The notes below the pieces were generated by a model that was not told where the DNA came from, ran no database searches, and worked only from the letters and a program-made list of their open reading frames with translations. A stretch of DNA of 64,000 bases from Acorus gramineus (lineage: Eukaryota > Streptophyta > Magnoliopsida > Acorales > Acoraceae). A program made the position numbers and the translations under genes. Positions 45,951-56,100 of the stretch are shown in pieces (position 1 is the stretch's first letter; the number at the start of each line of letters is the position of its first letter). The stretch spans positions 1,116,001 to 1,180,000 of the forward strand of contig JAUJYN010000020.1 in the NCBI GenBank assembly GCA_030737835.1. Direction: 5' to 3'.

Positions 45951-48900
45951 TGTTATGCCTGTGTCATTTGGAGCCATTTCGGTTAAACCTTGGTCACATC
46001 TGGGTCATTTAGGGCCTTATTTTTTTTCAATCGGAGTCGCTAAAATTTTAGATTTTAGCCACCTACGGGAGTTGGAGTACTCTGATTGAAAATCTAACTG
46101 CATATTATGGGTCATGGTACCATTTTGTACTACCCATAAAAATTTCATCGAATTCCGGTAACGTTTTGAAAAATATATAGTTCCGAACCGTATCCAGGTT
46201 TTGAGAGTTCCTGGTTTGGTGGGTTGAATAGTGGGAGATATTTTGAGGATGTGGTGACCTTTGGTAACCTTACCCCCACCTTGCTTAGTGATGAAGAAAC
46301 CATTGGTCTTTTGGTATGTGAGTGGGTGAGCCTAACCCTAACCTCACCACCCCCTTATGGTCACCCCTAGACACTATTTGGGCATGAAAATGACCTTTTT
46401 GCCCTCTCTCTCTCTCCCCCTCTCTCCCAATTTGTGGATCTCTCTTTCCCTCCCTCTCTTGGTCTCTTTTTCCCCTCTTTGGGAGGAGGAAGAAGCAATT
46501 GAAGGAAAAGATGAAGAAGAAGCACAAGAAAGAGTGAGAAAGGGGTGAGTTTGTGTTGTTGTTTCTCTTCTCTCTATCCCCTTCTCATGCCCCTTTGCAC
46601 CCCTGTTTTCTACCATGAAGGGCTTGAGGAGATGCTGATGAGGTGGTGGTAGTGGTGGTGGTGGTTGAGGTGGTCGTGGGTGTGTCGAGAACCCCGCATC
46701 TCCCCATTTCCCTCTCCCTATTTTGTAAGGCAGCACTCTGTATTTTAAAGATCTTGGTGAATCTAGTATTTAAAGGCACATTTCTAGGATTATATATTCA
46801 TATGATATGATCATCTATGTGTCTAGTTGTCATATATGAAATTTGGGGATCATTATGATATCTGTGGTGTAAGTTAGAATCTGTTTTGCATGGCCTGTCC
46901 AGATTCGCGTAGGAATTGACCTGCTTCTGGAAATAATTTATTTCGGGCTTGTAGAGGCAAAATTAGGTTCTAATGTCTTCATGGATTATGATCCCATCAT
47001 ATCAGAGAATGTGCAAGTGTATTGGGTGCTGTGGAGATCAATTAGTAGGGCTGGTTGCAGCAGGTTTGGCAGTTTTGCTTGTGTGTCAAGGAGTTGTTTG
47101 CATGTGTCTTGTGTGATAATATGGAAGTATCAGGGGTTAGGGTCTTCATGAAGTAGGCTTATATGTGTGATAGGAGGTTCCATATTTTAATTGTGGATCA
47201 TTGGTTGTGTTTTGCAGATCTCGTAGACCAGACGCGCGGCGATCCGGGTATCGGTGAGTGGTTTGATCCAATCCCCCCCCCCCTCGAGATGCGCTCGACG
47301 CGCGTAGTCGTGCGTCGCGCATTGATGGGGCATCCTAGCTATACTACTTGTGTAGATAAGTAGTATGGCCATGCTTAAACTATAATATGTTAGATATCTT
47401 GCATGCTAGGCTTATATTGCATGTATTGTATCCATGTATAAATGACTGTATCGCATGCGCCCCTCTAGTATGGGCATGTATTTCTGTAATGTGTATGGAT
47501 GTATAGAATAGGGCATGCCTTAGGTAGTATTGTAATACTACTCCCACCATATTAATTGGAATATCCAGCATGATTAAGTCTGGGTTAATAACGGGCACCT
47601 GCCTAATATTCCCTTACGATAAGACTCGAGAGCGTGGTGTAGTTGTTGCGCCCATGCTAATGGGGCAAAGCTATGACCAACTTCACGAGATGATGATCTC
47701 TCTCACCCTCTCCCTCTGCACGAACTGAGTAAGTAGATGCAATTTCCTACTCGACTCAGGTTCGTTTGGAATATTGGCATGCACCTGTTAGTGCGCGAGA
47801 TCGCGTTTGACCCTTCCCTTTTAAGTTGGTGATATCCAACGCATGCTTAAGTTATGCCTTGTGTGCTTATATGATTAATGGCCATGTATGCATGTTTAGT
47901 GGGTCATACCTTTTATGCATGTTGTATGATTTGTTGTCTATGATGTAAATCCATGTTAGGGGATACCTTTATAGTCAATTATTAGATGATTGTGCATATG
48001 GTTCATGCACATAGCTATGATATGATTCTCCTGTTATATATATGCACATGTTAAAACTAATTAGGCCTATCTGAAATAGGCGTGGGTACGACCCGTCGTT
48101 GGGATGTACCTCATTAGTTAGTGTGCGAGCGATGTAATCGCCCCTGCATCCGTGTGATGCACTTGAATGGAATTCAGGAGAATTCATTTGTTGTATCGGT
48201 TTTGTTAAACCGGTAGCTTTGGCATTAAGTTAGGCCTACCCGTGCTAGGCGCGTATATGAACCGCCTGTTGGGTTATATGCCTTGGGCTTATTTCTGCGT
48301 GAGAGCAGAGGTAACCCCTCGCGTCTGAGCGATGCACTCGTGTGGGAGTCCAAGAGTATTCATTATCATCGATATGTGATTATCGAGCGTAGTTGACTTT
48401 CCCATAGGGTTCGCTTTGCGAACGTGGGGTGCTTCCTCCCGACATCGTCGTGCGTCGAACACCCCAGCGTTGAAGCTGTCCTGTTTGGGTGCCACCACTT
48501 GTAAGTGCTACTGATGCGTATCACGGTACGCATCTGGCTGATGTACCGATCGTGGAAGGCCGACAGGTAGAGGCTACGCGGGAGAGGGCTACCGGATGAT
48601 TTTTGCGAGCGTGGAATCGTTCTCCCCTTCTTCGGATCCGCGTTGAAGCTACCCGACGTTAAAGCTGTCCTGACAGAGGGCTCCCACCTGTAGGTACTAC
48701 CGATGCATTCGGCAGATGTACTGATCATGGGAGTATACCAGGTAGAGGCTACCCGGGAGAGGGCTACCGGATGACGAAGGGTGTAGAACAAAAGGTTTTC
48801 TTCCAACAGTCCTGTGTATGTATGAAGTGAGGATGAAGTGAAGTCACGTAACCACGTGACCCATTCGTTTTTTGCCCGTTCCCATAGTTATTGGGTCTGG

Positions 48901-49602
48901 TTACGTATCGATGTTAAGAGACATCGTTGGGCAGTTATCTCGATATAGATGATCTAGTAGTGTTGTGTAGACCAGTAATTCCGCGTCTCTTCGACCAACG
49001 GTATGGTCTCTCCCCAAAAGTCCCAAGAGTCTTCCTCCGGGAGTGAGGGTGAGGTTGGTCGCGCCGCCGCGTGACCTTGTTATCCATTGGGTTTCCACCC
49101 ATGTTTTTCCTTGAAAGGAAATTGTTTTAGTATTGAACTGTTGTATTGGTGATTGGTTTCCAGCCACTCACTGAGCTTGTAGCTCACCCCTCGCATACTG
49201 TTTCTTTTCAGGGGCAGTGTTGGGCGTGGAGCTGGAGCTTCCCTGTGGCGTGGTCTTATGTGCGTGGAGCGTTCTGTCCGGTGGGTGGCGAGTGCGAGGC
49301 TGTCAACAGTCCTAGAGTCATTATTTATGTATTGTAAATCGTGCATGTGGCACAGGGTGTATTTTATTTGGACTAGACTTGGCTCTCACAGGACATTGAT
49401 TGTATATTCAAGTCTGTAATGATATTTTTGGTTTACAGACTTATTGATATTTTATGCTTCCGCCTTTTCAGTTGAGTTATCAGTTATCATTGCTTTGCTA
49501 GCTTGTGTGTTATTTATTGGAGTCATTGTTGACCTCTTGTACTTGATAGTTGATACTATATATATTGTCACGTCTTAGGGACGGCCGCCCTGGGGCGTGA
49601 CA
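45951..49602 (+). mobile_element. Solo LTR, subfamily B, full length (3652 bp)
   Basis: It runs from TGTTATGCCTGTGTC to GGGCGTGACA with perfect ATGAC flanks and no interior. This is the best reference copy for subfamily B. It keeps the hairpin GTTCGCTTTGCGAAC near 48408 and two GACAGAGGGCTCC-type modules, but it lacks most of the CpG-dense core present in other copies. Confidence 0.94.
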
Positions 49603-49607
49603 ATGAC

Positions 49608-50480
49608 CTCTTATAAATCAAGTCTTAGAAATCAGGGTGTTTATATATTTAATCATTTTTATATTTTTTTATAAATTTTTTTCCATAATTCATTCACATT
49701 TTATCCATAATTTATCTATTGTCAATTAAACAATAAATTTTTTATTATTATGTCTCTCCACAAAAATAATAAAAAATACAATTAAATAAAAAATCACTTT
49801 TTTTTTCATTTATACTAAAATAATTACAAATCTCATAATAAATTAATTCTTCATCTAAACAGGGATTGAAATGGTGTTTTTGATTGTATGATTTCAAAAC
49901 TGATTAGGCAATTATCTAAGGTTTAATTCCACGACCCTTAATTTATTTCCCCAATCCTAAAAAAGGGAACAAAATTTGAAATCCAGACATCTAAACACGA
50001 CAAAAGGATGATAATTGTTAGGTCCCGCATCACAATCTTTCCATGATACGTCTTCTTAAAATAGCACCCACTATGTAGACAATAATAAACCCACTGTTTT
50101 CAGCTCTACCGCCTCTGTAGACCATAGATTTCAGATCCGAACCTCCTCAACATATTAAAGGAGAAATAATCAAATTATTAAATAAATTATTGTAATTATG
50201 TAATACCAAGAAAATAATATACTTTGATCAAGCAGCAGTCACCTATGATATTTCTTATTTCTAAGAAAAAGTAAATAAAAAAAAAACTGAAAATTTCAGT
50301 AATCAATTACACTAAAATCAAATTTATTAAAAGGGTCACTAAATTTTCCCTTCCAACTCTTCTTCATAATTCCATACATGTAAGTAAAATATATAAATTA
50401 CAACATCACGCATTAGATACATATAATACCATTCAATTAAGCTTTCCAAAACCTAATTATTAGACTTATTTAAGTAATAA
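49608..50480. other. AT-rich intergenic DNA
   Basis: It starts with the remainder of tandem-repeat copy 3 (to about 49640). Beyond that there is no frame or repeat that I recognise. Confidence 0.6.
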
Positions 50481-50700
50481 TAGATAAATGTCCCCAACAA
50501 TTGCTGCTGCTTTCCAACAAATTTACCCCTTCTTTAAAATTCCTTCTTTCTTCTCCGTAAAAGTGAAATCCACAAATTTGACCCTCGCTTCTCTTCTCCG
50601 ATTTTCAGATCTGCTTTTCCGTTTTAAAAAAAAACAAACGGAAAGATCTAAATCAGATCGAGCGAAACTGAGAGACGATATGGTTCTGACTGTCCGATCT

Positions 50701-51267
50701 TTAACCGATCCGAAGCAGACGCCTCAGACCCATCGTGGCGGGGTCATCGACGGCCGCCGCCGCCGCCGACCTCACCGAGAACCTCGGCAACGGAAGCGCG
50801 CTCGGAGACGGCGACGAGGAGAACGCCGATCCGGCGTAGATCACGTCGTCGGACGATCGGACGGTCGAGATCTGGGCGAGGCGGACGCGCCTCGGGATCT
50901 GCGCCGGATCGGGACCGATCCGATCCGTCCCCGACATCATCGCCTTCAGGTTCCCATCGGACGGCGGAGAGGAAGGCAGAGACGACGTCTTCTTCTTTCT
51001 CTGAACCTTCTTTTTGTTGGACGGAGTTGTCGCCGCGTCGAGCGACTCCCCTCGCCGGAGGATCGTCACGTGTCCGACGACGAGGTTCTTGGAGGGAGGA
51101 GGCGCCGTCGTCTCCGCCGGGGGAGGCGGAGGAGGAGGAGAGGGGGAGCCCCTGCGGCGGCGTTGGTGGTTGTGGTGGTGGTGATGGGGGCGGGGGATGA
51201 TGACGGGGATGGATCTGGACCGTTCGATCATGAGGATGTTCTGTGGGCGAAGAACCTCCGTACCCAT
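50701..51267 (-). CDS. Small proline-rich plant protein with Edc1/PNRC-type decapping-activator motif (188 aa)
   Basis: This is a single-exon, GC-rich frame of 188 residues. The start MGTEVLRPQ and the end LRRLLRIG match what I recall of a plant-wide family of small intronless proteins. A His run (28-32), RRRR, and a proline run (44-50) precede the conserved VVGHVTILRRGESL block (63-76). The core motif at 144-163 has YAGSAF followed by SPSPSALPLPRF. YAG followed by LPxP is the arrangement by which yeast Edc1 and vertebrate PNRC proteins activate Dcp2 and bind the Dcp1 EVH1 domain, so a role in mRNA decapping is inferred. Base composition is sharply different from the AT-rich surroundings, as expected of a real coding exon. 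The plus-strand frame across it is a shadow. Confidence 0.82.
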   Translation of the reverse strand: MGTEVLRPQNILMIERSRSIPVIIPRPHHHHHNHQRRRRGSPSPPPPPPPAETTAPPPSKNLVVGHVTILRRGESLDAATTPSNKKKVQRKKKTSSLPSSPPSDGNLKAMMSGTDRIGPDPAQIPRRVRLAQISTVRSSDDVIYAGSAFSSSPSPSALPLPRFSVRSAAAAAVDDPATMGLRRLLRIG

Positions 51268-51520
51268 GATGGCAAGATAAGTAAAATAATACAGAAAAGA
51301 TGGGTTTTTAAAAAATAGGGGGGACGGATTCAGGCGTGGATTGCTTCAACCCCTTTCGTTTCCTCCCTACGGAGGTTCTGATTTTTTGTTTCTCTCTCTC
51401 TCTCTTTTTGATTGCAGCTTTGTTGTGGGTGATGTTGGGAAGGATTTGTGGGGGTATATGTAGTTGAGGAAGGAAGGAAAGAGAAGGGTCGGTTTGGGAA
51501 TTCGATGAGTCGGCCATCAC
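51268..51520 (-). promoter_or_regulatory. 5' leader and core promoter region of the 188-aa gene
   Basis: Read on the minus strand this holds a GA microsatellite (51390-51408), a TATA-like ACATATACC near 51455, and a pyrimidine-rich stretch, consistent with a leader of roughly 150-190 nt. The transcription start is not determinable from sequence alone. Confidence 0.4.
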
Positions 51521-51529
51521 GACACGTGG
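51521..51529 (-). promoter_or_regulatory. G-box/ABRE-like element GACACGTGG
   Basis: GACACGTGG has the CACGTG core bound by plant bZIP and bHLH factors. It lies about 255 bp upstream of the start codon, a plausible promoter position. Confidence 0.45.
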
Positions 51530-51599
51530 ACTTGGAATCAGTCGCTTCTTTCCTTTGATCAGCCATTGTCGACATCAGACGGTAATCGTTTCTTTTTTC

Positions 51600-52352
51600 C
51601 TTGGTCCCTCCTAAATGCCGTTAGTTCGTGGGCTCGTACTTATCTTCTTCTCTGTTTCCTTTTTCTATTTTTAATTATTTATCGTTATTATAATTAATTA
51701 GGGCGGGGTTGTCTCGGTTGATACGACATTAAGGTTGTCCATCATTTAAAAAATAGATGGTTGTATTTATATATTTGTAATCCATATACGAAAACGAGCT
51801 CGGCTTTGACTCAGTTTGGTTGGAGTTCGTTTGTGATTGTTTGGTTAGATAAATGAATTAAATTTGAATAATTTGTAAAACTCAATGGTAAACGAATCGA
51901 GTTGAGTCTCAGCTTATACAAGCTTATTTATTTAAAAGTGTAGAATATTGTTTATTTTTAAATATGATTATTTAATAATAACGTTTGAATATGATTATTT
52001 ATTTTGAGAATAGTATATGTTTTATGCATGTTTTAATTGCTATATTAGTTTTTTTGAGCTAAATGAACCCGAACTTGAGTCTTGGTTAGATCTTGCACTC
52101 GAGAGCTCGTTTTAGAAACGAGCCGAGCCGAGCCGAGTCGAATTTCAACTGAGCTTTTCATGAGTCAATCGAGTTGATTTTGAACACAAAATTTAGTTAG
52201 GTTCCAAATTCAACTGAGCTTGAGTCAAGCCTAAATATAAATGAGCCAAACTTGAACATGTCAAAACTCGATTCGTTCGGTTAGTTTACCACTCTTTTTT
52301 AACTATCAATTATTTTTAGAAAAAATCTCAAATTGATGTGTTACAATTTTTC
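51600..52352. other. AT-rich sequence with a GAGCTCG/GAGCCGAG-type dispersed repeat
   Basis: From about 51790 to 52290 it contains repeated GAGCTCG, AACTGAGC, GAGCCGAGCCGAGCC and TTGAGTC phrases of the kind often seen in degenerate plant repeats. No termini or frames are identified. Confidence 0.4.
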
Positions 52353-52784
52353 GGGTAAAATACATTTGGATCCCTCGAAGTTTTTGAGACCTGCAAAAAC
52401 ACCCCCTGAAACTCAAAAACATGCAGTTACACTCCCTCTTGTTAGATTTTCAGTTAAGATGAAACAAAAGTACTTCAAAATTATTTTTTTATTCTTTAAT
52501 TAATTTTGTAAATTTTCAAAAAAGAGTCAATGAATTAACTTTAGATATACTTTATGAATATTTAATGCAATAATCAACTTTTTAAATACATAGGGATGCA
52601 TTTTTTTTGTAAGAATTAACTCACACAACAATTAATTAAAAGGTGATCATCTGTATGGAAAATCTAACAATAAGGGTTAAAGACTTTCAGGTGGTGTTTT
52701 TGAATTAAAAGGTGCAAGTTTTACAATTTCAAGTGGTGTTTTTGTGTGTTTCAAATACTTTAGAGGTCCAAACACAATTTATCC
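52353..52784 (+). mobile_element. Foldback or Mutator-like MITE (432 bp) with long inverted arms
   Basis: The left end GGGTAAAATACATTTGGATC pairs with the right end CCAAACACAATTTATCC. The arms extend through AAAAACACCCCCTGAA and TTCAAGTGGTGTTTTTGTG and on to GTTAGATTTTC and GAAAATCTAAC, so most of each half is self-complementary. Internal sequence is short and non-coding. Flanks are T-rich and no clear 9-bp duplication is seen. Confidence 0.6.
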
Positions 52785-53820
52785 TTTTTTTATATTTATA
52801 TATGTTACATAATTAATGATTTCTTATAACTGACAAGGATATTGAGATGTAAATGCCCTTTGCATCGGTAAGAGATTTGATACCGGAGCTTTTATTCGAT
52901 AGAAGAATAGATGTTGAATATAGTGGAATAGATGTAAAACAATCCAAAAATATATATTTTTTTTTATTAAAAAATAAATAAGTATAGATATGTATTTATA
53001 ATTTTGAATGAGTTAACTAGTATTACATGTTGTTTTTGAGAAAATGGTTGTCACCACGATATTATAGCATTAAAGTTCCAATATTCCTAAGATACAAGAG
53101 GAGGAAATTGAAAAATAGGTATTACACGTTATCTTGAAAAGTGTGTTATTCTATCAAATCAAATTTAATAAATTTATGACATGTTAGGGAATTTAATTAA
53201 TGTAGTACAATATTTTTTTGTGTCCGTTTGTTAAGAAACATTGCCACATGCATATCAACTTCAAAGTTGTCAGACTTAATTTTGTTTATGTTGCTGTATT
53301 TATTTATACTTTTAATTAATAATTATATTCTTACTTTTTTCATACTGAGACATTCTTTTCTTATTCAAGAATTGTATAAAAATTTTACACGTGAAACTAA
53401 AATTACGTTGGGCGTAAACATCTTGGGTGACACCATGCCCTGTGAATTTTAACATCATGGGTAATTTCAATATCTTTTGTTTGTTACAAATAGAGTTTAT
53501 AGAACGGACTTTCTTGTAATCTTATTTTTTTCAAGGAGAATAAATTTCGTATACATGGTAGCAGCTAAAACAAACAAGGAAATAATCAATCCCCCATGTA
53601 TAAAACTTTATATAAAAAATAATTAAAGAGATTAATGTGATACATGTGTTAGATTCATAGAAATAATGTTCAATTATTAGACATCTAATAAAAATTTTAA
53701 AAAATAAAACCATTTTTTTTAAGGGAGAATAATTTGTTGGGTGGGTTTTCAACCAAGGACTTCTTCCCATTTTATTTAAAATAACTCAGGTTTGTTGAAG
53801 AGCCAAAAGACTAGGGCACA
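52785..53820. other. AT-rich sequence without recognisable gene
   Basis: Short lysine- or phenylalanine-rich frames only, typical of chance frames in AT-rich DNA. Confidence 0.55.
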
Positions 53821-54140
53821 TCTACTCTCACCAACCATTTGTCTAATAACACCAACAAAAAAATATTTATAAATTTTATTTGAACATCACTAATCCCAAC
53901 AACCATTCGACGGTCGATTTGTCAACCTTCCTTTAGAACAATCGACAGTTGGTCTCTCAATCTTTATTTAATAAATTCGATAATTACTTTGTCAATCTTT
54001 TTTTACAACATTCGACAGTGTCCCTGTCAACCTTCTTTTACAACATTCAACATAATCTCTGTCAACTTTTCTTTACAATCTTCGACTTTAACAGTGTCGA
54101 ACATAATATTTTTTTAAAAGAAAACCTAAGACACATTTAA
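53821..54140 (+). repeat. Left arm of large inverted repeat, contains about 35-bp minisatellite
   Basis: From CACCAACCATTTGTC inward this arm is the reverse complement, with about a quarter of positions changed, of 60740-61108. Shared landmarks are ACCATTCGACGGTCGA, TTGGTCTCTCA and TTATTTAATAAATTCGATA. Units of GTCAACCTTCTTTTACAACATTCGACAGT type repeat every roughly 35 bp. Confidence 0.75.
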
Positions 54141-54439
54141 CATTAAATATAAAATCATCAATTGTTTATTTCTTTGTGAGGATTGGGTTAATGGGTATGA
54201 TTATTTAGTTGTAAGATTTGAAAAAAAAAACCCAGGGAGTTAGGATTTTGAGATAGATGGAGTTTTTTTTTTAAATGTCTATTTAAGGTGGGGTTTTGGT
54301 TTTAGATTAGAGTATGCGGATTGGATTAATCAGTTTTGATTTTCTACAATAGGCTTGTATGCAAATACAAGGAGGTTGAAAGAATTTGTTATTGCTTCTA
54401 GTTCAAGTGTTTTTATTAGTAGTCATGTGATGACTATAA
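54141..54439. other. Loop remnant between inverted arms
   Basis: About 300 bp of AT-rich sequence between the left arm and the first LTR base recognised. No coding capacity seen. Confidence 0.5.
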
Positions 54440-56100
54440 TGTGAGTTCGAGTACTCCGATTGAAAATCTAACTATATATTATGGGTCCTAGTACCATTTA
54501 GTACTACCCATAAAAATTTCATCGAATTCCAATAACGTTTTAAAAATTATGCAATTCTGAACTGTATCCGGGTTTTGGTCGTTACTGGTTTGTTTGGTGG
54601 AATAGTGTTGGGATATTTTTGTGGTTATGGTCACCTTGGGTAACCTTACCCCCCCCCCCCCTTGCTTAAGAGTTAAGAAATCCTTTGGTTACTTTTGATA
54701 TTAGAGGGTGATTTTAGGTTGTCTTTACCTCCATCTTTTTTCCCTTCTCATCACCCCCCCACCCACATTGGAGCATTTTTGCACGCTAATTTGAGGAAAA
54801 GAAGAACAAGAAGAGGAGTAGTGAAGGAAAAGGGGCACACAAAGGTGTGTATGTGTGTGTGTATGTGTGTTGTAGTTGTGGTTGTTGATTCCCTTCTCTT
54901 AGGCTCCCTCTCATGCTCCCTTTGTCCCTTATTTTCAGCCAAGTAAGGCTTGTGGAGTTGCTGAGGAGGTGGTGGTGTTGGTGGTGGCGGTTGCGGTGGT
55001 TTTGGTGCGCCAAGAGCACCCGAATACCTCCCCTTTTCTTTCCCCTCCTTTGAGAAGCTCTCCTCCTCCCTTATCTTTGTTTTAATGGTTGTTAGGGCTG
55101 TTAGGGTGGTCATGCATGCTATGTATGTGGATTAGGATGTGTGTGTGGGTAGTGGAGAGGATGGGAGAGGTCTGGGCGCGCGCGCGGAGCTATCCGCGCG
55201 CTTCCGCGCGCAGTCAGGCGCCCTGGTGTGCGCGCGCGCGTACACGCAGGCGAGCAAGCGTGCACGTGCGGCATCGGCCCAGGCGCGCAGTGCAAGCGAG
55301 TGCGCGTGGGTGGGACGCGCAGTGCGCGCGAGGCGCGCGCGAGCGGCAACGTGTCGGGGTGCGCAGTTTGGGCACGCGGCAGTGCGCCAGGGGGTGCGGG
55401 GGCGTGTGCTTTTGCGTGCGTACGCGTGCGGGGCCACGCGTGTGGCTGCCCGAGGGTTCAGGTAGGTGTCGGGGCACTCGGACTTGCGTGCGTACGTGCG
55501 TGCTCGCATGCGTGGGAGCCCGTATGCGTGCTTGTCTGAGTCTTTGGCATTTCTAGTAAATTCTAACTATATTTACGTAATTATACTCACCAATTTGGAT
55601 GCCCTCGTCTTGCAGATCTCGCAAACAGTCACGCAACCACCCGGGTTGCGGTGAGTGGGTCGATCCAACCCAGTTGGGAGGTGTTAGATGCACGAAGACG
55701 TGCATTGCCCTCCCTTGGGGTATCATAACTGCATATTAACCATATTTGCATGTATATGTTATTATTTGGCTTGCTAGGTTGCATCCATGTCATGTTAGAT
55801 CTAACATGTTAGGGTTATACATCCTAGTATCATGTGTAGGGACCAATGTTTGTTCATGCATCAAGTCCCATGTTAGGATAACATTTGATTCCTACATGCA
55901 CCCTGACTTTGCCTAAGTATACCCTTAGCTATTTATGAAAAGCATAAGTGTAAGCATGCCTTAGAAAATATTATAACCTTATTATTATATTATTTAAATG
56001 CTTTCATGATGAATTCCTTGTATATTTATTTTCCATGTTATATGCTTAAGTTAAGCCTTAAATCTTGCCTAATGAGTTTAGGCAAGTGTATGACCACTTA
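54440..56100 (+). repeat. LTR piece, plus strand (5' end lost), interrupted by solo LTR
   Basis: It joins B-type sequence at GAGTACTCCGATTGAAAATC (equivalent to about 46076), missing the first roughly 120 bases. It has acceptor-like ATTTTCAG near 54935 followed by the GGTGGTGG segment, and the CpG core at about 55165-55540. It is cut at ACTTA 56096-56100 and resumes at 59796. Confidence 0.82.
56096..56100 (+). repeat. Target site duplication ACTTA (left)
   Basis: ACTTA precedes TGTCACGCC and is repeated at 59791-59795 after GGCACAACA. Confidence 0.92.

Noticed and set aside
50488..51318. 276-codon plus-strand frame
   Set aside because: It is the shadow of the minus-strand 188-aa gene, with an arginine-rich composition expected from the opposite strand of a proline-rich gene.
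53940..54100. CRISPR-like regular spacing
   Set aside because: The units are contiguous degenerate minisatellite repeats without unique spacers, in a plant genome.
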